Positions 9,038-17,933 of a DNA stretch of 64,000 bases are shown in pieces. The position numbers and the translations under genes are program-made. Origin of the DNA: CAYWIT01 sp964458415 (lineage in GTDB: Bacteria; Pseudomonadota; Alphaproteobacteria; Micavibrionales; UBA2020); contig CAYWIT010000001.1 in assembly GCA_964458415.1 (NCBI GenBank), forward strand, positions 124,001 through 188,000, given 5' to 3'. Position 1 is the stretch's first letter. The number at the start of each line of letters is the position of its first letter. The notes under the pieces were generated by a model. The model did no database searches and was not told the DNA's origin. It saw only the letters and a list, made by a program, of their open reading frames with translations.

Positions 9038-10756
9038 TTAGCTTTCCTGCGACATCCACTGACGGATGACGGAGACGGATTCATTGGGGTGGCTGGTGAC
9101 CAGTTCGCTGACCTTCTGGACGGAGGAGGCCTTGACCTTGCCTTCGACAGCGGACATATCCACCATGGATTCAAATTCGTTCTCATCGACCCCGCCGCCC
9201 GGCGGAGCCAGTTGTGCCGTCACGCCGCCCTGCGCCATGAGCAGGGCGGTTTCTTCATCGGCGGTGGTTCTGGAACCCTCTCCGCTGCGGGCCATGCCGT
9301 TGGCAAAATGCGTTGCCAGCGGGCGCAGGACGAGGAGAATGACAAGGACGGCGACAAGGCTGAGCGCCAGTGTTTCGGCCATGCCGAGAACATCAGCTTT
9401 TGCAAACCCCATCAGCGTATCGTCCTTGAGCGGCGCTTCCCCGAAATCGGCTTCGGCGAACTGCATATTGACGACTTCGATGGTATCGCCGCGCGATTCA
9501 TCGTAACCGGCCGCCGATTTGACCAGAGAAGCGATCTTGTCGAGTTCTTCTTGTGAGCGGGCCGTATATTTCCGGGGCGGTGTCCAGTCTTCCGCGGCCC
9601 CTTCCGGTTTTGTCACGGTCATATCCGGTTCATAGCGGCCATCCACCAGAACGGCAACGGAGAGCTTCAGGACTTTGCCGCTTTCCTTGACGGTGCTTTC
9701 AATGGTCTTGCTGATCTCATAGTTGGTCGTTTCTTCCGTCCGGTTGCTTTTGACACCGGCAACGCCCGCGGTTCCGGCGCCGGTGCTGGCCGGCAATCCG
9801 GGGAGGTTGTTTTCAACGGTAACGCCGGCACCGGCACCGGCGCCGGTATTGTCGATATTGTCTTCGGTCACGCTCTGCGTCGAGCGGACGACCTGCCCGT
9901 CCGGATTGTAGGATTCAGAATTGCGGGTGACAACATCAAAGTCGAGATCGGCGGTGACGGTGGCGCGGACCTTGCCGTAACCGACAATGCGGCCGATCAT
10001 GTCTTCAATGGAACGGGTCAGGCGCATTTCATATTTTTGCCGCAGGTCTTCGCCGTTGCGCGAAGCCATGTCATCGTTATCGCCGTCGCCGCGGGCGAGG
10101 AGCGAGCCATTCTGGTCGATAATCGCGACGTGATTTGATTTCAGCTGGGGGACGGCGGCGGCGATCAGATGCTGGATCGCCTGAATTTGTTCCTGCCCCA
10201 AGGCCGAGCTGTTGCGAATGTTCAGAAACACGCTGGCACTGGCAGGACGGGTTTCGCGGCTGAAAAGCTCGCGCTGGGGCAAAACGAGATGCACACGGGC
10301 ATTGCGGATCTGGTCAATTGTTCCGATCGTGCGTGACAGCTCGCCTTCCAGCGCACGCAGCTGGCTGATGTTTTGCTGGAAGCTTGTTGTGCCAAAGGCC
10401 TGTTTTTTATCAAAAATCTCATAGCCCATTGAGGCCCGGTGCGGCAGGCCTTCCTGGGCAAGAAGCATGCGGGCCTTGCCGATATCTTTTTGCGGAACGG
10501 AAACCTGCGTGCCGTTATCGTTGAGCTTGTATTGAATATTTGCGTTTTCAAGCTTGGCAGCGATTTCAGTTGAGTCGGCCGTCGATAATTCTCCGTAGAG
10601 AATGGTCAGGGTAGGGGTGCTGGAGCGCAGGGCGATAAAGATAAAAAATATGATCAGGCCAAAAAATGTGGCCAGCATCATGACGAGGCGACTTGCGCCC
10701 AGATTTTTAAGTGTCTCGAGAAAAGAATCCACGTCGCCCACCTTGCTCTGAAACAT
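9038..10756 (-). CDS. fliF: FliF, flagellar MS-ring protein
   Basis: The protein has 572 residues. There is one N-terminal transmembrane segment (about residues 26-43, MMLATFFGLIIFFIFIAL), a YscJ/FliF periplasmic ring-building domain (TILYGELSTADSTEIAAKLE through ARVHLVLPQRELFSRE), and a second transmembrane helix near residues 460-478 (LALSLVAVLVILLVLRP). The C-terminal cytoplasmic tail ends VSVIRQWMSQES, the FliG-binding element. FliF is the first gene of the leftward operon. Its upstream region carries the TTAA array described separately. Confidence 0.95.
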   Translation of the reverse strand: MFQSKVGDVDSFLETLKNLGASRLVMMLATFFGLIIFFIFIALRSSTPTLTILYGELSTADSTEIAAKLENANIQYKLNDNGTQVSVPQKDIGKARMLLAQEGLPHRASMGYEIFDKKQAFGTTSFQQNISQLRALEGELSRTIGTIDQIRNARVHLVLPQRELFSRETRPASASVFLNIRNSSALGQEQIQAIQHLIAAAVPQLKSNHVAIIDQNGSLLARGDGDNDDMASRNGEDLRQKYEMRLTRSIEDMIGRIVGYGKVRATVTADLDFDVVTRNSESYNPDGQVVRSTQSVTEDNIDNTGAGAGAGVTVENNLPGLPASTGAGTAGVAGVKSNRTEETTNYEISKTIESTVKESGKVLKLSVAVLVDGRYEPDMTVTKPEGAAEDWTPPRKYTARSQEELDKIASLVKSAAGYDESRGDTIEVVNMQFAEADFGEAPLKDDTLMGFAKADVLGMAETLALSLVAVLVILLVLRPLATHFANGMARSGEGSRTTADEETALLMAQGGVTAQLAPPGGGVDENEFESMVDMSAVEGKVKASSVQKVSELVTSHPNESVSVIRQWMSQES

Positions 10757-11202
10757 TCCTGAAGGGGGATTCCGCGCGTTTATAAAAAACCCTTAAAACC
10801 CCATACTTCGTAGAATAACCAAATTTCTCCCACTAGGCAAATTTTGCCTCATTTATCTTTATCATTTATAAGTATGCAAAATCTTCGCCTTTTGTTCTCA
10901 TATACTTGCCAGACCGGAATATTCCAGGTTCAGGCACATTATTTAATATTACATATTAAAAATTGAAAAGATTATAATAAATCAATGCTTTTTAGCTATC
11001 TGTTTCGATGCGTAATGTATTATCACTTTTAAAGTATTAACAAACTATTAATAAAGAATTAACAAAGTATTAATGAAATATTTACAAGAAGAATTTAAGT
11101 AAACATCCTGTTTTATATCATTTTTTCCTTGAAAAAAGGCGGAGACTGCGATAGCATAGGAAGTGTGGGAGTGTATTATCAACGTGTGTGGAATCATAGA
11201 AT
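10757..11202. promoter_or_regulatory. AT-rich control region between fliF and the FlaG-like gene
   Basis: These 446 nt separate the leftward fliF operon from the rightward FlaG-like gene and contain no credible gene. The stretch is far more AT-rich than its surroundings. It holds a 7-bp inverted repeat (AGGCAAA/TTTGCCT, 10835-10849) with a 1-nt centre, and the 11-bp TTAA array at 11037-11084. It must hold the promoter of the fliF operon and probably that of the FlaG-like gene. No -24/-12 element with correct spacing was found, so other sigma factors are likely. Confidence 0.7.
11037..11084. promoter_or_regulatory. Tandem CtrA-like sites (TTAA-N7-TTAA), 11-bp period
   Basis: TTAA occurs at 11037, 11048, 11059 and 11070, with TTTA at 11081. 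Each is separated from the next by exactly seven bases. Adjacent pairs therefore match the alphaproteobacterial CtrA operator TTAA-N7-TTAA three times over, with a fourth degenerate pair. The repeating unit is close to TTAAYAAAGWA, and a partial unit ending AAAGTA precedes the first. CtrA control of the fliF operon is known in Caulobacter; binding here is inferred. The alternative is an AT-rich tract kept for bending, since the period is about one helical turn. Confidence 0.65.
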
Positions 11203-11640
11203 ATGATTGAAGCTGTCAGCACATCGCCGGTTCAAAGTGGTTCCCTGAGACCCCCGTCTCAGAACGGGACCCCTTCGCCTGTAGTAGAGGCGGCTGTGCA
11301 GGCTGACGCTTTCTTTATCAGTTCCCGTATTCGTGTTGATACCGAGCTGGACAAAGCCATACTGGAATTCCGTTCCAGTGAGACTGGCGATGTTATCCGC
11401 CAATACCCGACTGAATCGCAGATAAGGGCCTTTCAGCGCGCCTCGCAAATAGCGGCAGAGAAGGAGGCAGTAGCCTTGTCCTCTCAGGGGGCGCAGGTGG
11501 AGCAGCAGCCGTCTTTGGCCGATACGCATCAGCCGGCCCCTGTTGCGGCAGCGGCGTCTGTTGAAACAGGGGGCGCTGTTGCACCGACTTCCCCGTCTTC
11601 CGCAGGCGAAGCGACGGCGGCACAATCCGTTCTGGTTTAA
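11203..11640 (+). CDS. FlaG-family-like protein
   Basis: This 145-residue protein has a short central block, ELDKAILEFRSSETGDVIRQYP followed by TESQIRAFQRA, which matches the pattern of FlaG domains (a beta strand, D/E-x-x-T-G-x-V-I-R-Q-I/Y-P, then a helix). The N-terminus is Ser/Pro-rich and the last 50 residues are low-complexity Gln/Ala/Pro. FlaG proteins influence flagellar filament length in other bacteria. It is alone on the plus strand between fliF and flaF, and its stop lies 26 nt from that of flaF. The ribosome site is weak, so the start is uncertain. Confidence 0.6.
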   Translation: MIEAVSTSPVQSGSLRPPSQNGTPSPVVEAAVQADAFFISSRIRVDTELDKAILEFRSSETGDVIRQYPTESQIRAFQRASQIAAEKEAVALSSQGAQVEQQPSLADTHQPAPVAAAASVETGGAVAPTSPSSAGEATAAQSVLV

Positions 11641-11666
11641 TCCCGATTTTTTGATAAATCCTGACT

Positions 11667-12140
11667 TTAGATCAGGCTATCCGTTGATTTCTCCGCAGGC
11701 TTTTGATTTTGCGGTGCGGGGGTGCCTGCGTTCTTTTCCGGTGTAGCTGTTGCGGCTTGTTTCATCAGGCCTGCCGCGATGTTGCGATTGATATCAACGA
11801 GCGCCTTGATTTTTTCCGGCTGGGTATCAATCAGAATATCCTTTGTGCGCTTGAAGACGAAGAGCCCGAGAGAAGCGATGTTGTTTTTGACTTCCAGCGG
11901 CAGCGGGTGCTCGGCGTTCATGGTTTCCGCGACAAAGATCGTCCAGAGCTTCTGGTTGTATTCAAGCGTCTCCCCAATTTCCGTCACAGAAATTTTTTCG
12001 CCCTGTTTCAGGCGGTCGGCCAGATCCTCCAGCTTCAGGGCGGCTTTCATCAGGATTTTTCCTTCCAGCGCCCGCTGGTCGGTGGCCGCTGCTGTGGCGC
12101 CATAGGCATCGGAAGCTGTCAAATAGGGATTTTTAGACAT
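11667..12140 (-). CDS. flaF: FlaF, flagellin secretion/translation regulator
   Basis: The protein has 157 residues from ATG 12140 (MSKNPYLTASDAYGA), which has AAGGGAG about 10 nt upstream. This start overlaps the flbT end by 8 nt. FlaF-family marks are the opening DAYGATAAATDQRALEG, LEYNQKLWTIFVAETM, and HPLPLEVKNNIASLGLFVF. In Caulobacter, FlaF is needed for flagellin secretion and works against FlbT in controlling flagellin mRNA. A Gln/Pro/Ala-rich tail of about 35 residues extends beyond the usual family end. Confidence 0.88.
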   Translation of the reverse strand: MSKNPYLTASDAYGATAAATDQRALEGKILMKAALKLEDLADRLKQGEKISVTEIGETLEYNQKLWTIFVAETMNAEHPLPLEVKNNIASLGLFVFKRTKDILIDTQPEKIKALVDINRNIAAGLMKQAATATPEKNAGTPAPQNQKPAEKSTDSLI

Positions 12141-12516
12141 TTGCAAGCAGCTCCCTTTCATGTTCTATCAGGTTGCGGGATTCCTTCATCGCCTTGTAAT
12201 ATTCCCCTTTCAGGAGATGGTCGCCGATCTTCATGAAAAAGAGGACGGTGCTGGGGGCGGCGGTTTCGATTTCTGCAGCCTGTTTGAAGAAAAGTTCGTG
12301 CAGCGTTTCCGGCTGCGAAGAAAGATACATCAGCTGGATGATAAGATAGATTTTCTTGCAGGGTGAATTTGCATCCTCTTCCCGCATAATGTCCTTTTCG
12401 CGCAGAATCGGGGAATCTCCCTCGATATGCAGGCGGGTGCGGGCGCTGTCATTGGTAATCAGCGCGTTGCCGATGATGATTCTTTCCGAAGGTTTGAGGT
12501 CGATGATGAGCGCCAT
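12133..12516 (-). CDS. flbT: FlbT, post-transcriptional repressor of flagellin
   Basis: This 127-residue protein matches FlbT: LKPSERIIIGNALITND, then REKDIMREEDANSPCKKIYL and a helical C-terminal half with LLKGEYYKAMKESRNLIEHE. FlbT binds the 5' leader of flagellin mRNA and lowers its stability until the hook is complete. flbT and flaF overlap, and the flagellin gene is next upstream, the usual fla/flb grouping. A 6-bp inverted repeat (GGTGAA/TTCACC) lies about 22-39 nt ahead of the start. Confidence 0.92.
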   Translation of the reverse strand: MALIIDLKPSERIIIGNALITNDSARTRLHIEGDSPILREKDIMREEDANSPCKKIYLIIQLMYLSSQPETLHELFFKQAAEIETAAPSTVLFFMKIGDHLLKGEYYKAMKESRNLIEHERELLANV

Positions 12517-12633
12517 GAGATTCTCTCTGCTTTTGAAGGTGAAGTTCTTTCACCGCTGTATTCCTCCATTATGCCACAAAGCGTTTAAGAAACAAATAAA
12601 AATCCTGTGAGTGGCGGGCTGGCGTAATAAAAA

Positions 12634-12661
12634 GAGCCGGTGGCACGATGGCCACCGGCTC
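12634..12661 (-). terminator. Rho-independent terminator of the flagellin gene
   Basis: An 11-bp perfect stem (GAGCCGGTGGC with GCCACCGGCTC) and a 6-nt loop are followed, on the minus strand, by a run of T. It lies 31 nt beyond the flagellin stop and isolates this highly expressed gene from flbT-flaF. Confidence 0.9.
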
Positions 12662-12691
12662 CTTTCATATTTAGTAATCCTGTCTGGACTA

Positions 12692-13516
12692 TTAGAACAA
12701 GCGCAGTACGGACTGTTGCGCCTGGGAAGCCATCGACAGAGAGGTGATGCCCAACTGTTGTGCCGTTTGCAGGGCCAGCAGTTTTGCGCCTTCCTCGTTC
12801 TGGTCGGCCAGGGTCAGTTTGTCCGAACCTTCCTTGAGCAGGTTGACAAGGCTTTTGGTGAAGTCTTCACGTGTCTGGATTGTCGTCAGATTTGTACCAA
12901 AAGTACGGGCTTGTGCACGGACGGTGCTCAGGGCGGCATCAATCTGTCCCAGTGACGTTGTGGCACCGGCAGCACCACCCCAAGCAGCGGCAGCAGCAGC
13001 AACCGTTAACGAGGTGGAGTCAAAGGCAACGCCAGTAATCGCCAGTGTATCCGACCCGTCTTCGTTGAAGGTCACGGTCAGGTCACCACTGTCGAGCAGG
13101 TTGGTACCACGGTATCCGGCATCGTTGATGTAGGAGTCCAACTGCGTTCTCAGGCCGTCAAAGCTAGCCTCAAGAGAGGCCTGATCAGCAGGAGCACCAC
13201 CGGAAGCGCTTGCTTGGTCAAACGCTTCCTGAGCGATAGCTTTCATCTGCTCCAGCGTTGACGTGATTGCCTTGATACCTTCATCAGCGGCTTTCAACAC
13301 CTGAATAGCCTGTCCGATACCATCAAGACGGTTGGTCAGGTCGTTAGCGCGGTTGGTGACGGATTGAGAAGCGAAGAAGGCACCAGCGTTATCAAGAGCG
13401 CTGTTGACTTTTTTGCCGGTCGCGAGGCGAAGCTGGGTTGAGTCGAGAAGTCTTTGCGTGCCCTGCAAGCTCAACAGGTTCGAACGGAGGGCAGCAGTAA
13501 GGGTTACATCAGCCAT
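12692..13516 (-). CDS. Flagellin
   Basis: The protein has 274 residues from ATG 13516 (MADVTLTAALRSNLLSLQGT), which has GAAAGGAAA upstream. It has the conserved D0/D1 N-terminal helices (residues 1-140, including LATGKKVNSALDNAGAFFAS) and a C-terminal helical domain (IQTREDFTKSLVNLLKEG to the Arg-Leu-Phe end). The middle section is short, so the outer D2/D3 domains are almost absent, as in many alphaproteobacterial flagellins. It is the only flagellin in the window and a monocistronic unit with its own terminator. Regulation by FlbT/FlaF is expected from the neighbours. Confidence 0.95.
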   Translation of the reverse strand: MADVTLTAALRSNLLSLQGTQRLLDSTQLRLATGKKVNSALDNAGAFFASQSVTNRANDLTNRLDGIGQAIQVLKAADEGIKAITSTLEQMKAIAQEAFDQASASGGAPADQASLEASFDGLRTQLDSYINDAGYRGTNLLDSGDLTVTFNEDGSDTLAITGVAFDSTSLTVAAAAAAWGGAAGATTSLGQIDAALSTVRAQARTFGTNLTTIQTREDFTKSLVNLLKEGSDKLTLADQNEEGAKLLALQTAQQLGITSLSMASQAQQSVLRLF

Positions 13517-13713
13517 GGCATTTTCCTTTCCTAGGGTCATGCGGGTTTATAGACAAGATCAAGAGATACTCTCTCGACCATAGTTCATCATCTCATGGGG
13601 CTGGTTAACAAAGTCTTTAACAGGGAAAATAAAATTAACATCTTGATTTATAAGGGTAATATAAAAATCATGCAGGGTCTTTCATGGTGCGGAAAGAATC
13701 AGCGCCAAAAGGG

Positions 13714-13748
13714 AAAGGCCGCACAAACATTCTGTTCATGCGGCCTTT
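13714..13748 (-). terminator. Rho-independent terminator after flgE
   Basis: A 10-bp perfect stem (AAAGGCCGCA with TGCGGCCTTT) with a 15-nt loop is followed by TTTT on the minus strand. It ends the fliK-flgD-flgE unit 45 nt beyond the flgE stop. Confidence 0.8.
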
Positions 13749-13792
13749 GAGGGTGGTGGGTTCCTGTATTATTCTGTTACAGGAGAGGTGGA

Positions 13793-15460
13793 TTAACGCA
13801 GACGCAGCAACTCGGACGTCATCTCGTCGGCGGTACTGATCACCTTGGTATTCGCGGAATAGGCCCGCTGGGTGACGATCATTTTGGCAAATTCATCGGC
13901 CAGATCGACGTTGGCGGCTTCAAGGGCGCCGCTTTCGATTCCGCCGGCGCTGCCAAGTCCTGCCTCGCGCAGGTTGAAGTCACCTGAAGCGTCGGATTGG
14001 CGGAAAACGTTTCCGGTCAGTTCGGCAAGCCCGTTGGCATTGGCAAAGGTGGCCACGGCCAGTTTATAGATCTTGGCGCTCTGGCCGTTACTGAACTGGG
14101 CGGTAACAAAACCGTCGCGGTCAATTGAAACCCCGGTTCTCAGACCCAGCTCTGCACCGTTCTGCGTTGTCGAGATGACGTTATATTCACCGGAGAACTG
14201 GGAGAAATTGGCCAGGTCAAAGTTGATGTCCTGCAGGTCCGCCCCGTTCCCCCAGTCGATGTTGTTGAGGGCAACCAGCACATCATCGTTTGTATCGGGA
14301 GTGGCGTTAAGGTGGCCGTTACCGGTAAAGTTAATCGATCCGGCGGTGACGATGGCGCCTTGTGGAGTCTTGAATTCCACATGCCACCAGCCTTCCGAGT
14401 TGGGAACCTCATCCGGTGTTGCCAGCAATGTCGGTGCGGCCGGCGCCGTTGCTGCCGGGGCGCCTGCTGCCAGGCCAAAGCCTGTAAGCGGTGTGCCGGA
14501 GTTGTTGGCCAGAGAGATGTTTTCGCTGAGGTTACGGGCCTTGATTGTCATGAACCCGTTGCTGTCCAGCGTGGCGAAGGCTACCGGATCGCTGTTGACG
14601 TCGGTGATCGCGTTGATCTGCGCCAGAATATCCGCCATGCTGTCTGTCGCGCCCACGGTGATTGTCGTTACGGCGGGCGAGGCAGAAGGAATGGTGATGT
14701 CAAAGGAGTCGCCGGCAGCGAAAGTGTAGCCGTTGACGATTTGCGTATCAATCGGCCCCGTGACCAGCGAAAGGTTGTCGCCGGCGCCGGTGGCGATGGC
14801 TGTCGGAGATTCGTGCTTGACGAAATTGATGGTCAGGTCGTGCCCTTCGCCGAGGGAGTCATAGACGCGCAGGCCACGGGTGAAATCCGGCGTGAATCCG
14901 GTTGCAACCGGATAGGTGTCAAGCGATTCTCCGGCGTTCAGGTTGACAGCCAGTCCAGCCGAGGATGTCGGTTGTGTCAGGCCGCCCAGAAAGGCGACGT
15001 CGACGGGAACAAGCGATCCGATATCTGCCTGCGAGGCAGGGAGTCCGCCGTCCTGGTCCAGCGGCCAGCCGTAGAGATAAAAGCCGGACGTGTTCTGCAG
15101 GATGCCGTTGGCGTCTTCGGAGAAAGAACCGGCGCGGGTGTAGAGCGGTTCCGACTGTGAATCTGTTGCCGAGCGTTTGACAACGAAAAAGCCATTGCCG
15201 GAGATGGCGACGTCGGTGGATGAGTTGCTCTGCTGCAAAATGCCCTGTTGGTCGATACGCGCGTTCTGCACGGCGCGAACGGAACCCGGGCTGTAGAGGA
15301 CGGAGCGGCTTTCGCTGGTGACGAGGCTCGAGAAAGCGGCGTCCGTGCGTTTGTAGCCGATCGTGCTGACGTTGGCGATGTTGTTAGAGATCATGCCGAT
15401 GGACTGGGCTTGCGCCGACAGGCCCGAAACGGCGGTGAAGAGTGATCCGAAAACGCTCAT
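13793..15460 (-). CDS. flgE: FlgE, flagellar hook protein
   Basis: This 555-residue protein has the rod/hook N-terminal motif SGLSAQAQSIGMISNNIANVSTIGYKR in the first 40 residues and the matching C-terminal helix (LADEFAKMIVTQRAYSANTK, then ISTADEMTSELLRLR). The large middle holds the hook core and surface domains (VAISGNGFFVVKRS; LTINFVKHES). FlgE polymerises about 120-fold to form the hook. It has its own sigma-54 promoter at 15507-15522, between flgD and flgE. This matches its need for higher expression than FlgD. Confidence 0.96.
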   Translation of the reverse strand: MSVFGSLFTAVSGLSAQAQSIGMISNNIANVSTIGYKRTDAAFSSLVTSESRSVLYSPGSVRAVQNARIDQQGILQQSNSSTDVAISGNGFFVVKRSATDSQSEPLYTRAGSFSEDANGILQNTSGFYLYGWPLDQDGGLPASQADIGSLVPVDVAFLGGLTQPTSSAGLAVNLNAGESLDTYPVATGFTPDFTRGLRVYDSLGEGHDLTINFVKHESPTAIATGAGDNLSLVTGPIDTQIVNGYTFAAGDSFDITIPSASPAVTTITVGATDSMADILAQINAITDVNSDPVAFATLDSNGFMTIKARNLSENISLANNSGTPLTGFGLAAGAPAATAPAAPTLLATPDEVPNSEGWWHVEFKTPQGAIVTAGSINFTGNGHLNATPDTNDDVLVALNNIDWGNGADLQDINFDLANFSQFSGEYNVISTTQNGAELGLRTGVSIDRDGFVTAQFSNGQSAKIYKLAVATFANANGLAELTGNVFRQSDASGDFNLREAGLGSAGGIESGALEAANVDLADEFAKMIVTQRAYSANTKVISTADEMTSELLRLR

Positions 15461-15506
15461 GGTAGTCTCCTTTCAGTGTTTCTAGCTCAATTCTAAAAAG
15501 TAATCT

Positions 15507-15522
15507 TGCAACTCCCGTGCCA
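15507..15522 (-). promoter_or_regulatory. Sigma-54 promoter of flgE
   Basis: On the minus strand this reads TGGCACGGGAGTTGCA, an exact -24/-12 match (GG-N10-GC). It lies 1 nt beyond the flgD stop codon and about 47 nt ahead of the flgE ATG. Confidence 0.9.
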
Positions 15523-15523
15523 G

Positions 15524-16192
15524 TTACAGCGCCGGAGCCTCGGAAATTTTACGCACGTCGGTAATCGCCACTTTCATATCGCCGACGGTCAGCAGCAGCG
15601 ATCCGTCATCAGCGGATTCAACGCCGTCAACATGTCCGGGCACGAAAGTGGAAACATTCAGGGCCTTGCCTTCCGCGCCTGTGGCGCCGACGCGAATTTC
15701 GTAAGTGCCGGCAGGCAGGGTCAGGCCGTTATTGTCCTTTCCGTTCCAGATGAATTCATGACGACCGGCAGAAGTTTCCGCGCGCTGCGAATAGACGACA
15801 GCGCCGGTCTGGTCAATGATGCTGAGCGTTCCGATTTCTGCTGCTTCCGGCAGCAGATAGCCCATCGGGACGGGGCTTGTTCCGTTGGATTCGAAAGTTC
15901 TGCCCGTGACCTCTACATTTTTGCCGATAAAGCTGACGCCCAGCGCCGTCAGGTTCAGGGTCTGCATGGTGAGCAGTTTATCCAGCGTGTCGTTGCTGCG
16001 GAGTTGCTGTTCGACTTGCGAAAACTGCACCAGCTGGTTGGTAAATTCTGCCGAGTCCATCGGGTTCAGAGGGTCTTGATTTTGGAGCTGCGTTGTCAGC
16101 AGGTTCAGAAACTGGCTGAAATCATCATTGAGTTTGGTTGCCGAGGCGGCAATTTTACTATTGGAAGAAGAGGTAAGGGCTGAAACATCCAT
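15524..16192 (-). CDS. flgD: FlgD, hook-capping protein
   Basis: The protein has 222 residues. The N-terminal hook-cap signature is clear (LNDDFSQFLNLLTTQLQNQDP, LNPMDSAEFTNQLVQFSQVEQQ). The C-terminal half holds the FlgD tudor/FlgD-Ig type folds (AVVYSQRAETSAGRHEFIWNG). FlgD caps the growing hook and is removed once the hook is complete. It starts after AAGGAG and lies 15 nt from the fliK stop, so fliK and flgD form one transcript from the 17891 promoter. Confidence 0.95.
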   Translation of the reverse strand: MDVSALTSSSNSKIAASATKLNDDFSQFLNLLTTQLQNQDPLNPMDSAEFTNQLVQFSQVEQQLRSNDTLDKLLTMQTLNLTALGVSFIGKNVEVTGRTFESNGTSPVPMGYLLPEAAEIGTLSIIDQTGAVVYSQRAETSAGRHEFIWNGKDNNGLTLPAGTYEIRVGATGAEGKALNVSTFVPGHVDGVESADDGSLLLTVGDMKVAITDVRKISEAPAL

Positions 16193-16207
16193 AATGCGGA
16201 CTCCTTA

Positions 16208-17869
16208 TCAGACGGTAATGTTGACGCCGTTCGGCGAGATCGTGCCGTAAGTCTGGACGGCGAGCAGGGCATTGGCTTTCTTTTCTGGCGCATTGCCGTT
16301 CAGTTGTGCAATAAAGTCGTTGTCGGCGGTGTTGTTATTGTTGTCGCGATCATGTAACTGGCGCTGATTATGATCCTGCTGGCGCAGGTCAAAGCTCAGC
16401 GCGTTTTCATCCATATCCAGTCCGCTTTGCTGCAATATCCGTTCGAGCTGTGTGGAATCTTTTTGCAACAGGGCCAGCGTTTCCGGCTTGTCGGCGATCA
16501 GATGCGCTTTCATGGCGCCATCCTTGCCGAATTTGAGGCGGATCTCGAGTTTGCCGAGTTCCGCCGGGTTGAGCTGCATAGTGAAAGTGTCCATTTTTGC
16601 AGCGGCGTTGCGCTGGATATGCAAGGCAACCATTTGCGTTGTCGCGCCCTGTCCCTGACGGGCGGCAGTCATGTAATTGACGAAGCCCTGATGCGTGGTC
16701 TCGTTTGTTACCTTCAGGGAATCTGCCATGAGGGACGATGTATCGCTTGTAAAAGTTTGCTGTCCGGATTGATGGCCGAATTCGCCGCTTTGGAATCCGC
16801 TTGCGCCGTTCCCCCCTCCGGCCATGGCATTGACCAGTGCCGGATGCGATGTCATCAGGGGGGCTGCAGGTTTTGCCGGAGTTGTGGCCTGTGGCGCGAT
16901 TGTCGCCGCGGCAAGAGCTTGCTGCGCTACCGGAGAGGCTGCATTCATAACGCTTTTTTGCGCTGTTTGCAGGCCCCGTTGATCGGCGGATGCGGCTGGC
17001 AGTTCTGGCGTGCCTTCAGACAGGACAGGGGCCGCGGTATTTTGGATAAAGACCTGTCCGGAAGGTTCTTGGCGCAGGGTTTTGGCCAGAGCGGTCAGGT
17101 ATTTCTGGACAGTGGGCTGGTCAAAGCCCTGCTGCTGCAGGAATTGCATCGCATCGGCTTTGAACGCCACCAGAATATCCCGATTGATGGCGCCGTTTGT
17201 TAAACCCAATTCCCCGAATTTTGCTTTTAATTGCTCCAGAATGGCCGTATCCGGCAGGTCGCCGCTTTCCTGTCCGGCTTCATGGGCCGCGAGAAGCTGC
17301 ATAAGCTGGCTGTTTTCCGGCGTGCCGGAGCCGGGTTGCAGGGCATTCAGCATGGTGGCCAGATCCGTTGTATCCGGTGCCTGCGTTTGCATGGCAGGAA
17401 TGGCCGTTTCCTGCAATGCGGGGGCTAAAGCTGCAGTCAGATCCTGAAGGAGCGTGGCCGGACGGAGGGTCGGGTCTAGTGGCTGGCCTTGCAGGAGGTT
17501 CGCAACTTTTCCAGCGATTGATTTTTGATCTTGTGGCGTAAGCCCTTGCAGCAGGGCGCCGATTCCAGTTGCTTCGGCGGCACCGCCTTGCAGGAGAGCG
17601 GCAATTTTCTCTGCCAGACCATCGGCTGTTGCGCTGCTCGCGGCAGAAGGGATAGGGAGTGCGGAAAGACCCGGCAGATTTTGCAGGGGTGCGGCTGTTC
17701 CTGCCGGTGTTGCGGGCGCAGATGACGCATTAATTTGTGCGAAGATGAGGTTGAGAAAGCCAGCTAGTCCCTGTTGTGCCGGAGCATTGCCCAATGCTTT
17801 CGGGGATGTTACGGCCCCCGTTCCTGACAGCATTGATATGGCATTTATTCCGTTCACGTTGAACCTCAT
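16208..17869 (-). CDS. fliK: FliK, flagellar hook-length control protein
   Basis: The protein has 553 residues. The N-terminal two thirds are Ala/Gln/Pro-rich with many short hydrophobic helices, as expected of a molecular ruler. The C-terminal FliK switch domain is recognisable by LHIQRNAAAKMDTFTMQLNP, AELGKLEIRLKFGKDGAMKA and HLIADKPETLALLQKDSTQLERIL, the L-x-P-x-x-L-G-x-(I/V)-x-(I/V) pattern. FliK switches export specificity from hook to filament when the hook reaches full length. It begins about 12 nt after the predicted transcription start of its sigma-54 promoter, with AGGAT as ribosome site. Confidence 0.93.
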   Translation of the reverse strand: MRFNVNGINAISMLSGTGAVTSPKALGNAPAQQGLAGFLNLIFAQINASSAPATPAGTAAPLQNLPGLSALPIPSAASSATADGLAEKIAALLQGGAAEATGIGALLQGLTPQDQKSIAGKVANLLQGQPLDPTLRPATLLQDLTAALAPALQETAIPAMQTQAPDTTDLATMLNALQPGSGTPENSQLMQLLAAHEAGQESGDLPDTAILEQLKAKFGELGLTNGAINRDILVAFKADAMQFLQQQGFDQPTVQKYLTALAKTLRQEPSGQVFIQNTAAPVLSEGTPELPAASADQRGLQTAQKSVMNAASPVAQQALAAATIAPQATTPAKPAAPLMTSHPALVNAMAGGGNGASGFQSGEFGHQSGQQTFTSDTSSLMADSLKVTNETTHQGFVNYMTAARQGQGATTQMVALHIQRNAAAKMDTFTMQLNPAELGKLEIRLKFGKDGAMKAHLIADKPETLALLQKDSTQLERILQQSGLDMDENALSFDLRQQDHNQRQLHDRDNNNNTADNDFIAQLNGNAPEKKANALLAVQTYGTISPNGVNITV

Positions 17870-17890
17870 AAGTTATCCTGCGTATACTCT

Positions 17891-17906
17891 TGCACATGCC
17901 GTGCCA
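17891..17906 (-). promoter_or_regulatory. Sigma-54 promoter of fliK-flgD
   Basis: On the minus strand this reads TGGCACGGCATGTGCA, with correct GG-N10-GC spacing. The expected transcription start is near 17880, only about 12 nt before the fliK ATG. Confidence 0.9.
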
Positions 17907-17933
17907 GTTTTGAGCGACTCTGAAAATAAACTG

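Noticed and set aside
10835..10849. A 7-bp inverted repeat (AGGCAAA/TTTGCCT) as a terminator or operator
   Set aside because: It is too short for a terminator, lies between divergent genes, and matches no operator I know.
13600..13625. A CtrA-like TTAA...TTAAC upstream of the flagellin gene
   Set aside because: The spacing is N8, not N7; it could be degenerate but is not supportable alone.
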